From Solicoccozyma terricola (lineage: Eukaryota > Basidiomycota > Tremellomycetes > Filobasidiales > Piskurozymaceae): DNA of 64,000 nt. Shown here piece by piece: positions 47,319-60,532 of the stretch (within the stretch, counting starts at the first letter, position 1; each line of letters starts with the position of its first letter). The position numbers and the translations under genes were made by a program. The notes under the pieces are model-generated. The model was not told the DNA's origin. It ran no database searches and saw nothing but the letters and a program-made list of their open reading frames with translations. The stretch is taken from NCBI GenBank assembly GCA_001600875.1, contig BCLD01000013.1, forward strand, positions 473,387 to 537,386, written 5' to 3'.

Positions 47319-48176
47319 GATTGTTGTCTACCGATGGTTTAGATGTCAGTTTCAGGTTTGAACCGAGCACTGGGCGATACTTGGACAGGAATAGCCGGAA
47401 CATCCCAGCAGTTAGCCGGCGGGGGGATGACAGCACAATTCCGCGGTGTGCATGGGGGTGGATGCTCTTCCCCGCACCGAGGTAGACAGGTAGACAGGAC
47501 GGGGACGGGGACAAGGGACGGGACAAGGAGCGCTAGATAAGACGGGTCATCTTCAAGTCCCCTGCTAGTCGGAATATCGATTGGTTTCACAGGGTGATAG
47601 GGTGAATGCAATGTAGCTTGAAACGCGTAAACAGGAGTTCAGTCGCGGGCTGGTGACGCGTAGCATGCGGTTCATCGGTCATCGTCATGTATGGGATGGG
47701 GAGGGGAAGGGGATGGGAGGGGAGGGGAGGGGAGGGGAAGGGAAGGGGAAGGGGACGGATGGGATGCGAGAGGGGGGATCGATTGAATTGTGATGGCATG
47801 CGATGACACGGCACAGTGGTTGGAGGTCGGTCGGTCGGGCCCACATCGCGCTAGTACATCATGCGCGCATTATTCAGCTAGTGCTCGAGTGTCCCGAGTT
47901 TCAGGATGGTGTCACCCAGTCGTAGCCTCGCGAGGTGCACGCTAGTGTTGATAGCAGGAAGGGACCAGCGTTCTGTACACACCGGAAAAATAACAAGTGT
48001 ATATACAGACCAGCTCCTACGCCGCAATGTCGCTGATATCCCTTTCCCCCCTTTCATCCCTTTCTTCGACTCTGATATACAAACACACATCAATACTCCC
48101 ACCTGCTCGCCAGGCCCCCTTCATATCCCTGTCTTCATCGTTTATAATCCTTACGCACCCATAACCCTTCACAACC
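47319..48176. promoter_or_regulatory. Divergent promoter of ANT1 and the GPI-type protein, with a long G-rich tract
   Basis: These 858 bp hold a purine stretch (about 47696-47760) of repeated GGGGA and GGGAA units with many G4-capable runs. A tandem AGACAGG/GGGGAC stretch lies at 47480-47525. No coding exon was found. Confidence 0.5.
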
Positions 48177-48740
48177 ATGCATCCACACGCCACTGGTCTC
48201 TTTCTGCTCATCTGCATGCTGGCCACGCTCATTCGCGCCGCACCAACAACCGCACCAGCAGATCTGTCCGCATCTAGGGTATCCATGTTCAATATACCAT
48301 CAGGGGCCGGAGCAGAACAAGTTCAGACGACGGCGTTGATCTTGGCCAGTGGCACCTACCAAGCCGGCGTAGCGAGGTGAGTTACGCACGCGGGTGCGGG
48401 GAACGGGGAACGGGGAACGGAGGAACACATGGGGCTGAATCTCGGGACATCTCATCCGATCTCTTATAGCCCGATGACAGTCTCGGAGACGACTCTGGAC
48501 ACGATGCAATCACTCTCATTTTCCGTCTCATCAGCCATCGACACACCTTCGTCTCTCGTCGTCGCGCCTGCTGGTATTACCTCTGCGTCAGTCAGTCAAG
48601 ATCCATCGGCATCGGGAACGGGAACGACATCCTCAACGACGAGCACTAGCTCGAGCGGAGCGGGAAGGACGGTCGGAGTGCGGAGTGGAATGGTCATTGT
48701 TGGGGTTATTTGCTGTTGTATTTCGTTGGTGATATTATAA
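48177..48740 (+). CDS. Small secreted Ser/Thr-rich protein, probably GPI-anchored
   Basis: Two exons (48177-48376, 48470-48740) encode 156 residues. The N-terminus HATGLFLLICMLATLIRAAP is a clear signal peptide. The middle is rich in Ser, Thr and Ala with no cysteine pattern. A SerGly-rich segment (SSGAGRTVGVRSG) is followed by a hydrophobic C-terminal end (MVIVGVICCCISLVIL), the usual layout of a GPI-attachment signal. Such proteins coat the fungal wall or plasma membrane. The sequence is not otherwise recognised. CWH43 in this window would act on its anchor lipid. Confidence 0.75.
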
Positions 48741-48935
48741 TCTTTGGCTGGAGCTGTGATGGGGGGTGTGGTCTTGTCCTGCATGACGTGTTAAATTGCC
48801 ACGCGAGAACGCGACTACTCGTAGAGGTTTGAATGGTGATTGTTACATACAAGCACCACATAGCCCTACCACATCTATCGATACCTGGGAAAGCTATACC
48901 CGTACATGCCTAGTGTCTGCTGCCGCTAGCCCGCA

Positions 48936-51900
48936 ATGGAGATCGTAATCCCAGGTCAGCGGGCTCCTCCCTCGCAGCAATCAATCATTCCGAGCTGACC
49001 ACCAGACTTTCGTCGCCTTTTGAAACTCCCACTACAGACCTCGAAGATGACGATGACGATCTACCATTGCCAAAGTTCAGCGGTCACGGGTTTGGTCAAT
49101 CTTCCGACCCCGGCTCATCTCCGCAACGCTCCCATTCACCGCTCTTCAGACGGGGACGTGGGGATTCCGATGCTTCGGTCGAAACTCCTCCTTCAGGAGG
49201 ATTCACCTTCCCACAGAGTAGCAACAGATATGCACCTCCTCATCATCAGGACGAAGCAAGGTCGACGAGCAGCTTGCAGAGCCCTGTGAGACCGGCGATG
49301 AAACAGCGTCAGGGCTCATCGTCGTCTCAAAGTCAAGGAGCGTTTGCTGCGCCGTATAATGCAAGTCACCCCGCGCCATTCGCTCAGCCATCATACGGCG
49401 TACCCAAAAAATCAAGTTTTGCCAGTCTCAAGAATGCCATCAGAGCAGCTACCACAGGGATTGACAAATCGTCGGGCTCAAATTTCATTCCTCCGGTTCC
49501 AAGTCCGTCGGCGGCTGGCTATCCAGCATTGAAGAACCCATTCACTTCGAATCGGAATGGAAGTGGCAACGCTTCACCGTCGCAGAGCTATGGGGGAACT
49601 AGTCGGTCCGGAGATCCAAAGCCATCGGTATCATCTTTCAACACGATGCAACGAAGGGATCGCAGCAGGAAGCAGTCTACCGCGACCGTTCACTCTCACC
49701 ATTCTCGACCATCCGGATACAACTTCACCACACCTTCAACGTCTCAAGGATCTTTACCCCTCGAATCGATAGAACCTGTTCCTTCTCTTCCGTTTGGATA
49801 TGTGCCGCAACCTCTTTCACACACTCTCACTCGAAGTACAGATGATGCAAGGGAAGAAGAAATTAGGACGGTGGCGGCGGTGCCAGAACCTCGAACTCCG
49901 GGCGAGTTTGCCATGCATGTCTTGTTTCGACGTTTCGTTGCATGTGGTGATGAGAAGATCCAGATGTTGCTTGCTCGGCCTTTGGTGAGCGATCTGGGTC
50001 TCGTTTAGTCCCAACGTTTATCGTCATTTATCTGACTTTCTTTCCTCTCAGAATCGTCAACCACCTCTCCTTTCTCTTCTAGGCCCCGGTGTCGACCCCA
50101 GTTTGGATGACATGATCTCGTCGATGGCCTTTGTTGCACGCAAACAAACCAGACCCGTTGTGGATTCGATCATGGGATGGTGTAACCTGCAAAAAGAGGG
50201 TGTCAGCAGGTCAGAAGTCAGGGCTCATATGTGAGGCAAGAGTTCCTCAGGATTGCACACGACGCTAAAAGAGTTTGCATTTGTTAGAAACGAGGTTGGC
50301 GGACAACCCGTTAAGCCTGTCGATGCAGCCGCAATCTTGACCGAGCGGAAAGCTGTATGTTTTCAGGCAGGTAATACCTGAGCTTTCTCTGACACTCCCC
50401 ATGTTGACAACAGCTTGCCGCAATCTACGTCGTAAATCGAACATTGCTCAAAATTATCGAGACAGGAAGCAAGGATGCGATGTGTGGACCACTGGGCGCA
50501 AGCCTGGAGAGACACTTTTTCGAAGCTTACCGGCTAGAGCATCCGTGGGTCTGGGAGCGTCTCTCCTCTTTGCAATACTGTGTCTGATTGATGATGGCCT
50601 TTATTCCAGGGACATCTTGATCCAAAACCCCAATCGAAGGGAGGTGGCCAATATGACAGTAGACCTCCTTGGCGCGCTATCGCGGTTCCGGTGAGTAATC
50701 TGCTCTCAAAAGAAAGCATTCGGCGACTGGCCATGTGTTTAACAGACGATGTGTTGCATAGATTCCTAACTATCAGTGACCGTTTCATTGGCGCTGGTGG
50801 AGAATTGGAGCGTTTGGTGGCGCTCACTAATCCTCCCAGGGAAGTGGAGCTTCGAGCAGACCATCTTATGAAGGGAATGAGCAGTTTCGAAATCAGAGTA
50901 GGCAATTTTTCGACTCTGTGTCTCTTTGGGTGATGTTTCTGATGGCATCCACTACCCAGGTCTACCCTGACGCGGACCTCGAAGACTCGGCTGACTACCT
51001 GAACCGGATGGCTGAGCTGTTTGTGGCAGCGCATGGGTCTTCGGTCAGAGTAGCCTTTGCAGAGACTCTCGCTCGCCTGCTCCACACTCTCCCTACCGTG
51101 CGTTCAGATCTATTCGCCGATTCACATTCGATCATGCAGCAGCTGACGCATGCATCATACATAGACCGTCAGCGCTGAAGTAAACCACCCTATCTGGGCC
51201 AGAGCGATCGAGTCCATTCACATCAAGGCAGTCCAGATGGCCTCCAAGACGCGCTTCTGGCACTATGCCTTCCCGCTAGCTGTGATGACGCTGTGCGTTG
51301 CTCCCGCTGACACTTTCAAGGCTAAATGGGTGCCTTTGCTAGAGCAAGCTATGTTGAGAATCAAGGTAAGACTCGTTTGTGTGAGCTCCCTTGGACATAA
51401 CTGATTGCAAAGCCCCCAGGACCGACCATCGCGACCAATAGCCTACAATAGCATCATACGACTGGTATGGGTCTACTTACATCGTTGTCCTGAGAGCTCA
51501 ACATCTACATCCAAGCGACTGGATACAATCATAACGTCCTGCTTCCCAAAGATCACGAATACGTTATCCAACATAGATCTTCCGATTGAGTCTTTGACTC
51601 AGCTGGCATGCGTTATTTTGGAGAAGGACCCAGAGTACGCAAGAGACATAATCCTGGACATGCTGTCAAGCCATCGATCCAATGCAAGCTCTTCCCAAAT
51701 GCAACAGAACCCAATAAACGCGGAGCAGTCGCAGATCGCCTTACAGGCTATTCTCATCACCTTTCAAATCTGGCAGGACGACAAGCTCACTGCTTGGCCG
51801 GCGAGTTTTGACTTCCAGGAGATGTCCCTTCTACCTCTCTCCGGGGACCTGGGGGAACCGCTTCACGCTGCTGTGCTGATTCGGGCTAATCCATCGGAGC

Positions 51901-54900
51901 TCCATCGGCGCTGCGTTCCCGTTTTCTCATCGGTTCTTAGATATCTGGACAGGGAAGTCGGCCATCTGTCGGTTTTTGACGAGCAGTTCTCGACTGCAAG
52001 AACGCAGCCATCGACTCCGGTGGATGGGTCATCCGAGCTTGTCACGCGGCGACATGGAGAAGTGAGCGTCGCCTACAACAAGCAATACGTGGCTAAGCTG
52101 GACCTGCTTCGGACGATGTTTTTCGCAATTCCTCGATGCCTGGAACCGGACACCGAGATCGATACGATCTGCAATATCATCAGTAATGGTACAGCTCAAG
52201 TTGATGCAGAAGCTGCCCAGGCGGCAGGGCATGCATTGATTCGCCTCGTTGATTACCACAATAAACCCGGTACAATCATATTATCTTTGACTCGATTTTT
52301 GTTCCGGTCCGACAGCGTTTTACGCCCCAACGTCTGCAACAGCAAACCTTTGCAGCAACAACAGGAACGCATCTGCAAGGTGTGGTTGTCTCTCCTAGAG
52401 GCGCTACAGAAGCGGATATCTGCCTCTGCAAAAGATGAGCCAAGAGACCTCGTCGCCTCCGCGATTCCCTCGATCGATGATATCGCTGAGGTGGAAGCAT
52501 CGGCCATAGTACTGTGCATGTCTCCCAATCGGTGGATGCGGACTATCGGGATGGCCGCATTGCGAGCCACGTCCAACTTCTCTCAGAAGCAGCTGCAGTC
52601 AGCGTACGCGAAACGGCAAAGCAGACTTCATGTCTCTGCTGCCAAAGAGGCCGCAGGCGGGGTTTATGGGGTCTTCGAGTCGATCCTGCCAGACGACCGC
52701 ACCATGCGGCTGGTTGAAAGGGCGGATATGACGATTGACCAAAGATCCATGCTATTAAATTGGCTCAAGGACAACAAGAGTCGCTCGGCAACAAGCCTAG
52801 CGGAGGGCGAACTGCCTCAGGAGGCAAGCCTATGGTCGATCGTCTTTACAGATGTGATACAGGGCATGGCGAGCGACCACCGCAATGTCTTGGCGCAAGT
52901 TCAATCCATCTTAGTTCGCATTGCCTATCAATTTCAACCTGCAGTCATTGCTGCAAGCGGCATGTCCCAGCGTCCTGGCAATCCCTCAATGAGAGGGGAT
53001 ATCTCACCTACAACACGGACCGACCAGGCACTGCTCGACCAGTGGCGATATTGGATGATGGGCTTGTGCAGTCTTACTGGCGCCGAGGACGGCATCGTGA
53101 ATGGACCCGCTGCGCAGGTCCGAACATTCACCATCAGAGATTTGCTCTTGTTAATAACGCCCTACCTGAGCTCGGATCGTCAGCGGTACTGTGAGGCCGC
53201 TATTCAAGCTCTCGGGCGGGTAAACTGCCATGCACTCCCAGCATTGTTGGTGCACTTGCAAAAGCTTCAAATGCACATTTCGGACGACCCGAAATTGCGC
53301 AACCTCAGTACTACCGCCAGGCACAATCAGAAGAAGGATTACAATCAGATGCAATTGTTCTCGAGTATCTCCCACGTATACATGCTGGTCTCACCGCTCG
53401 TACTGGACCTCGATTTTCGAACGAATGAACAGACGATTCGTGCGCTTGTCGACCACATCAACGAGAGCCGCATCTATCTCACAGATGAAGGCGCCAGAGA
53501 GGACTTTGAGCTGCAGCGACTGCGACGATACTTCTGTACTCTCGTCAAGAACGTCTTCATGGCGCTTGCTGAACGCAAATGCACGGAAACGTACCTGTCT
53601 TTAGGGGTACGCGGCGCAATATTTCGCTTATGTGACGAGTGGTGCACTCTCGGTAGGCGAGCCGATGTAGCTCAAGCACGTCAGTCTACCACGCTCTTAG
53701 CCGCTGCAGAGAGGTATCGTACAGACGCCAACAGAACGCAATACATGCAAGCCTTGCAGGCCGACACGAAGGAACTTTCGTGGGCGGCAGGGTCGACCAT
53801 GGTGGAGCTTTGCGTGAGTAGCATGGTCTCTGACATGATGAAAATATCAATAACCCCGATCATGAGATTATAGTCGGACGCGATGCTGAGCGAGGACTCC
53901 GTCGCGTCTCCTCTTCAGCGAACGAGCAGGAATGAAGTAGAGCCTCTATCCATTCTACAATGGATTCGTGGCCTCTTTACATCCATGGATGAGCAACTTC
54001 ATACTCTAGGCTGGTTTGTCATCTTTACTCGCTGCGCATGATGAAAGAAATGCTGACGATGGTGGCTTATCCGTAGTCGTGCACTCTTTGGCCTATTATG
54101 CAACAACCCGAGATGTCAACGACTCATCACAGAGGTTCTCCACCAAGCCTACGCCGAGGGCGAACGTTTCACCCTGGGCAGATGCTTCTTTAGTGTCGTA
54201 GTCGAAGCACAGTCTCAGGGTAGCCTCCGGCTGTGCTTTCCAGAAGCTGCTGCATTGGCCTTGACGAAATTGGGTCATCCGGATCCCGAATTCCGACTTC
54301 GCGCTTTCGTCCTATTGGAGCATATCGTCGAATACGGCGCCTGGCAGTCGATCACCACGCACTACAACAGGATCAGTAGTTCCTCGGCCAAGATTTACGG
54401 CGATGCACAACGAGAAGTTGCATTCATGCTTGCCCATCTAAAGCCGGAAGAAGCGCTGGCAATGATCATCGAGTGCACAGCCCGCGTAACGCAGCTTGAC
54501 GCATCTCGGAGGCCGCTGACGCTTTCGATCATGTCACCGTGGCTTCAGCAAGTTGACCTCCAGAAGCTTGGAGAATCCTCTCCAGAATCTGCGCGAGCCG
54601 TCCTCGACCGCGTGTTCTTTCTGGGCATACGACTGGGCCAGGACCATCACACGGAGATGTGTGATCTGTGGAACAGCCTCATCTCCGTTGACAGTGCGCG
54701 AAATACGCAACCAGTCATCGTATACCTTTTGCGGCAGGCTACTTCGCGGCAGCCAGGGGAGGCTTTCGAACATGCTCGTCGTGCGATGTCCCACTTCGCT
54801 GGGACTCCGGCCGGTCACATCATCTTTCAAGCCCTGTGCACGTTGATCGACTCCGAGCACTTTGTATGTCTCAAGTGCGAAGCCGAACCCTCCACGACGA

Positions 54901-57371
54901 ATTCGCAAATACCCTCCTTCTCGTATCTCGATGACGTCCTGGGAAAATACCTACCCGTTCAGAGCGTCTCCAATGGTCAAATGGCAATGCTGCTCGCCGG
55001 ACAACTAGCTCCTGCTGCATTGGTGGATCTGGTAGATGGGTCCGCGATGACGATTGCCAAACTGCTACACGCTCTCGTATCGCAAGTGGTGGTGGACATT
55101 CCCACGGTCCGAAAGGAGTGCCAAACGCTGCTATTTCGTTTGCTATCGGCGTGGATTGAGATGGAATCTGGAGACGAAAATTCAACTCAAGGGCTTCCAC
55201 AGCGTCGAAAGGAGCTTGCCGATCTCATTGCAAGCGGGTCCGATCTCTTCTGGCAGGGAGATCACGATGAGCTTGCTCTCCCTTCATTTGTGCCACAGAA
55301 GATGGCTCTTCTCCTCCCGCGTATTGTATCGCTTCTCTCTTCGCGATGGCCTGGTTGTCGACAAGCCTGGGGAGAACAGTCCCTCATCTGGGCGACGGAA
55401 TGCACGATCCCAAACATCGCGTACAGGTCCTTCCAAATATTCCGAGTCCTTATGCCGGACGTTTCTTCGTTGATGCTTTCCAGCATCCTTTCTCGTTACT
55501 CGATCACCGTCGCCGGTACTTCCGCAGTAGTCAAAAAGTTCAACATGGAGGTGTTACACACACTGTGTTGTATAGTCCAGGTCACCTCGACGGAGGAGCT
55601 CTTGGGCTTCCCGCAATTGTTCTGGTGCTGTGTTGCAGCTTTGGAAACTCCGGTGGAGCGCGAATACCAACTTGTGGTGGATATGTTGGCTTTCTTGCTC
55701 GACAAGGTCGATATCAGCAGATCCGACATTCGGCAAAATGTTCTGGACAGCCAGCCCAAGCTCTGGCATGGGGAACAGCTGTGTCTGCAGGCACTGCTCC
55801 TCCGTGGCCTCGCCTCGAAGACCACAATGCAAGGCGCTTTCGATCTCATTCGCCGACTTGCTGGCGTGGTCTTGCCAGAGTTGATTGACAAACCGGAAAG
55901 GCGATTGTGCAACACGTTCATCGCTTCCCTTCCCTGGCTTTTAATGTCAGAGGACGCAAAAGAAGGCGATCCTGAGCTGCAAGCTCTTGCCGAGGATATT
56001 GGCAGTTTGGCAGCCTCTGAGGATCAAGTGGAGCTTAGCCACATAATGCAATCCTTCGCCCGAAGACGATTCAAAACCAGAGAGGACTGCGTGCGTCAGT
56101 CTGTCAGCTGTCTGCGTTCCTTCCTTCCCAACATGGGCCAGCACATCATCCTCCATCTGGTCGGTCTACTCTGGAATCAAGAGGACTGGGTCAGGGCTAA
56201 GAGTCTGCAGATCCTGAAGTTGCTGTTACAAGACCCTCAAGCGAAGCCGTTGCTCCAGGAACTTGGCCCAGAGATCCTTGCTCCTGTACTGCGACTATTA
56301 ACCAGCCATCTAGCTGGTGAAGCGTTGGAGGTGCTAGACTTACCTGTCGTCTTTGAAGTCACGGAGGACTCGGCCACTGTTGTGCGGATGAGTCTAGCGC
56401 CAAGCGAATCCACCAGCGCGAAGGCGCCTTCTTCCGGTCTCTTTGGATCGGCCAGCGAGTCCGGATGGCACGTTGCTGATGCGGACTTGCTATCGACTCG
56501 AGCCAAGACCAACATGGAGGTTGTGATTGGGACCTTTGAGCCTGAAACCAGGGCAAGGTCTGCGCACTTCTCCACCATCAACTTTGGTGGTAAATTGTTG
56601 GCTGGCAATGAAGTACCACCTCCGCTCCCGTCGCCACCTCGTGAACGAAGTAACGATGCATTAATGGATCCACAAGCGTCTCTAGGAGACCTCGTTGGCG
56701 CATTGCACGATCTGAGCTCTTTCTTCAGCGAGGACACGCCCACGACTTCAACGGCTGACCAGCCGCCGACGCTTGCCAGTCCGCAACAGCGACTTAACGC
56801 GCCTGATGCCAACGAGCGGAAAGTGCGGGCGATCTTGGCAGTGAGTTTGGATATCGGGTTGATTTGTTTGTTTCAAAGCTGAATGAATGTCTCTTCGTCA
56901 CAGCGATCACTTATTCGGCATCCGTCGATGTCGTCCATAGATTGGAGTCGGTCTGGTTCAGTGAACGGCGATGACAGTACTCCCGGGCTAGTTGCGCTAC
57001 ATTCGCACTCTGAAGCGACGCTGTCTACCCAGACGATCGACGAGGTGGACGAGGTAGGATTGCGAGACTCGAGCAATTTGAGTCAGTCATCGATTGCCGA
57101 CCAATTGTCGCGCTGGAGAGGGCAATCGGCGCATGCAGCACATGCGTCTTTTTCCTCCATCGGCTCGCGGTCTATCGGTGCTCGCAGTGGCGGAAGTCAA
57201 TTCGATCTCGATGAGCAGGACGCTGAACACGAACCGCCGCGGAGTTTTGCGATGCTAGGCGCCCCGAACCGGAATGGCTGGTTTCCTCCGCATGAAGTAG
57301 CCACAAGACCTCCGCAGCAGATGAGGAATCTGGTGTTGGGAGGTGATCGGCCCCAGACCCCGAGGGTGTAG
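48936..57371 (+). CDS. TAO3: Furry/Tao3/Mor2 cell-morphogenesis scaffold (RAM/MOR pathway)
   Basis: The proposed start exon 48936-48954 (MEIVIP) splices to DLEDDDDDLPLPKFSGHGF at 49037. Upstream sequence in that frame offers no better ATG, so the start is the least certain part. A Ser/Pro-rich N-terminal region precedes the conserved Furry N block (GEFAMHVLFRRFVACGDEKI; LLGPGVDPSLDDMISSMAFV; ARKQTRPVVDSIMGW). Then come very long HEAT-like exons (51405-53860 and 54255-56860) and a Ser-rich C-terminus ending at TAG 57369-57371. The length of more than 2,400 residues is normal. Furry proteins scaffold the NDR kinase Cbk1/Orb6 with its activators for polarity and cell separation. Confidence 0.92.
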
Positions 57372-57553
57372 AGTAGAACATACGTGTATTATCTTAGTAC
57401 CGAGTCTTTGAAAGTACTAGGTGAAAATGGCGTAACAAAGATAGGGATCTATGGTTTTGACACACGGACTGCGATCTACACTACAGAGATGAGGGAAGAA
57501 TGGAAATCTATGAGTGAAGGTTGGGAGGGTGGGTAAACAGCAGAACTGGCTGA

Positions 57554-59654
57554 TCATTTCGTGGCCTGGTCGGTCTTCTCCTTGACGGCGTCAGCTGTTT
57601 CACCGGCAGTAGTCTCAGCGGACTCCTATATGAGATGACAACGGTACATTTATCAGCTTTTGGCCCATGTGTCGGGTCAGACAGGAACCGCGCACCTTGG
57701 TCGTAGTCAAGACCTGCATGGTCTTGTCGATTGCCGGCTGCAAGTTGGCTTGGACGTACTTGCCGATTTCGGCAGCCTTCTCTGTCGTGGTCTTGTCCTT
57801 TTCGGAGACGATGCCTTTGACGTCGGTGTAGGCAGTGTTGATGCTCTGTGGAGGGAGGGACGGAGGTATAAACGCCTGGCATGCAATTCAGGTGACTCAA
57901 CTCTGATAACAACTCACCTCACGAATGATAGGAGGAAGGTCTTTGCCGTGAGCCTGTGGTGGAGAGGAGCGGTGTTAATATATAATATATGTTGACTTCG
58001 ACACTCTGACGACGTCTACTTACGTTGAGCTGGTACAATTGATCCATGAGCGCTTGAGCGAGCGCATGAGCGTGATCAGCCGCGTTGTGACCTTGAGCGA
58101 CGATGCTCTGGTGGAAGTGGTAGCACAAAGTTCAGCCCGATATCAATGCGAGCAATCGATCGACCACTCTGCACGCACCTCCTTGGCATGAGAAAGGTTG
58201 GAACTCAACGACTTGTTGATCTCGTACAAGTTGTCGATTGCACGCTGGAGGACGGCGTTGTGAACGTACGGAGCGATCCTCTATTGTGGGATTCAATTTA
58301 CGGGGTGAGTTATGGCTTTGCACTGCGCGAACCCCCGTTGCAACATACGTCGTCGTATATCTGCTTGACGACCGCGTAGCTCTGGTTGTACATCTCGTTG
58401 GTTGGGGTCTTGAAGGGGTCTGTAGGTGGGAAAGAACCCTCGGTCAGTCTGGAGATGGAAGTTTCATCACGGGTTCTCGAGGTTAACATACATGGGAACT
58501 TGTTTTCCACCATGTCGAGACTGCGTTTGGTGAGGGAGATGACCGGAAGTATTAGCATTGGGGGTTCGTTGACAGCCAAATATCCCAAACCGGGATCCCA
58601 AACCGGATATTCGCTCGTCGTCGAGGAGGCGACGTGAGGGATGGCAGCCACCTAACACCGCCGTATACCAGATATCTGCTGTTCGTGGTCGCTTGCTTGC
58701 GATCACCAGAGTGGGTATCGGACAAGAGGAGCCCTCTCTGGAACCAGTCTGGTTTGTGGCGGCGGCGGGTAATCCGATTTCATGATGCTCGACCAATGCG
58801 CATAACTCATTGCACAACACACCGACCGTTACTCACCCACTGTTAGCGTAGCCATCGGCTCTGTCAACCAACGGCTTGGTCCTACTCAACACGGGAGTGG
58901 CGAGGTTGTAGGATCCTAGAATCGAGGGATGCAGGGTGTTAATGTTCCATAGACATCGCTCGCTCGTCATTTGACGGTGGAATGACGCGACTCACTGGCA
59001 GCGATGCCGCCAACGGTGTCGTAAATCGAAGCTGTAAGAGGAGTAGACCTCAAGATGTGTCTGTAGAGAGGGAGGAGGTGGTGTCGTTAGTGATGGTGTG
59101 GAAGGGTGATTCATGGGATATGGGAAGGTTTTTGATTTGTCGGTGGTAGTTACGAATGTCAACCAGCTCTCGCTGGAGCTTCGCGGATGAATGAATGAAT
59201 CATTACAAGTACTTCCAGCAAGCCTTCACCGGGGGTCACAGCTGATGATAAAGGTAGCTCGCTGCGTTCTCGCTTCGCTCGCGAAGAGAGTCTTCGCTCC
59301 GCTCAGGGAGATAATGCTGACTACGTTCGCGGAAGAAGAGCTCCCTGCCGGGAGCATGGTCTTCGCTCCGCGAAGAGATAAGTCCTCGCTTCGCTCGCGA
59401 AGAAGAGAGTCTTCGTTCCGCTCAGGGAGATAATGCTCACTACGTTCGCGGAAGAAGAGCTCCCTGACGGGAGCATGGTCTTCGCTCCGCGAAGACACTA
59501 TTGCTCGCTTCGATCGCGCTACTCACTCGGCGGTATACAACCCATCATGCACGACTGGAATCGCCGCCACCCTCGCCACGATCTTGAACTCTGGAACATC
59601 CGACGACCCATGTGCGGACCCGTTAGTCAAGGGAGTTTCAGTGGTGGTAGCCAT
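57554..59654 (-). CDS. Fungal perilipin (MPL1/CAP20-like lipid-droplet protein)
   Basis: The start at 59654 gives MATTTETPLTNGSAHGSSDV. Exon 1 (59527-59654) ends VARVAAIPVVHDGLYTAE and joins exon 2 (from 59060) HILRSTPLTASIYDTVGGIA. Further small exons read YNLATPVLSRTKPLVDRADG, YANS, LDMVENKFP, DPFKTPTNEMYNQSYAVVKQ, then HNAVLQRAIDNLYEINKSLS and HALAQALMDQLYQLN. The tail is charged, ending EKTDQATK at TGA 57554. The pattern PVL-x-(R/K)xxPLVxxAD...VExxFP...PT matches fungal perilipins, which coat lipid droplets and limit lipolysis. I infer the family from these motifs. Intron 1 is 466 nt and carries repeat array C. Confidence 0.75.
59255..59520 (-). repeat. Hairpin repeat array, copy C, in intron 1 of the perilipin gene
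   Basis: Read along the transcript, the array starts a few nt after the GTGAGT donor at 59526. Two nearly identical composite units each contain CTTCGCGGAGCGAAGACCAT, then CTCCCG(T/G)CAGGGAG (a hairpin), then CTCTTCTTCCGCGAACGTAG. These are followed by TGAGCATTATCTCCCTGAGC (one base different in the second unit) and a CTTCGCGAGCGAAGCGAG segment. This is the best preserved of the three arrays. Confidence 0.93.
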
Positions 59655-60532
59655 TGTTTGGAAGGGGGATTGAGAGAGTTGATGTACTGGTGTGGTGTGG
59701 TGTGGTGTGGTGTGGTGTGGTGTGTGGTGTGTGTTGGGATGAAGAATCTCGGATTGTTTGAATTTGAAAACTTGATGGAAACTGTAACGATGGGATGTCG
59801 TGGAACTCGAGATTAGCACGCGCGTTGGTATGTCCTGGTATCCTGTTGTTATGAATAGCAAGCAAGAGCGCGATGGAAGGTGTCGGATGCTGGTGAACGT
59901 GTGCAAGGGTGCAAGGGTGGATGACTAGTCTCGTCGGAAAGAATAGGGGGTTGGGGGATGGAGCCAAGGGCGGGGGAGTAGACGAGTCCGGATTGCCTCC
60001 AAGCACGCTCTGCTGCTACTGCTGCTACTGCTGCTCACCTGTGGCTGTTCGCTGGGTGGAAGGATGGATTATGAAGACGACAGAGAGGAGTGGTTGGGGC
60101 AGTTGGGAGTGAGTTGGAGTGAGTTGGAGTGGTTGATCGAGTTGCGATATTCCCCATACCCGGATGCTGATAGTGGCGAACTCAAATAGAAGTAAGGTTA
60201 CCAAGTGTATGTCTCACCAGTCTGGTTCCGCGCTTGGCGAGCACAGCCCCCTGGGGTGCTCCCCCGCCACCGAAAGGGGAACAGGGTCTGTCTCATGTGT
60301 CATTTCCCACGCCACACTGTACACCGGGACGCCGAGCGCACGCTGGGGGAGAATGCTTGGGAATGGGGGGGAATGGTCGGGGGGAGCTAAGGGCCAAGGG
60401 AAAGAGGGCAGCGGGGCGGGGGGAGCGGTAATGACGTGGCAGGGGGAGCATAAATAAAATATTCCCATCGCCCCCAACGGGACGGCATATACAATCAAAT
60501 ATCCACCGACTAGCTAGACCAGGCCGTACCTT
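59655..60532. promoter_or_regulatory. Perilipin promoter and eEF1B 3' flank
   Basis: These 878 bp contain a GTGTG/GGTGT microsatellite at about 59692-59730, a CTGCTA repeat (60009-60035), tandem GAGTTGG units (about 60107-60130) and one TGACGTGGC box at 60432-60440. I find no coding exon, and short open frames on both strands lack homology. Confidence 0.5.

Noticed and set aside
32350..59520. Interpreting the hairpin arrays as bacterial-type REP/CRISPR elements or a DNA-transposon MITE
   Set aside because: Units are degenerate, spacing is not constant and no unique spacers occur. There are no terminal inverted repeats with target-site duplications, and the sequence is clearly a fungal nuclear genome. 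The intronic, sense-oriented placement fits neither class.
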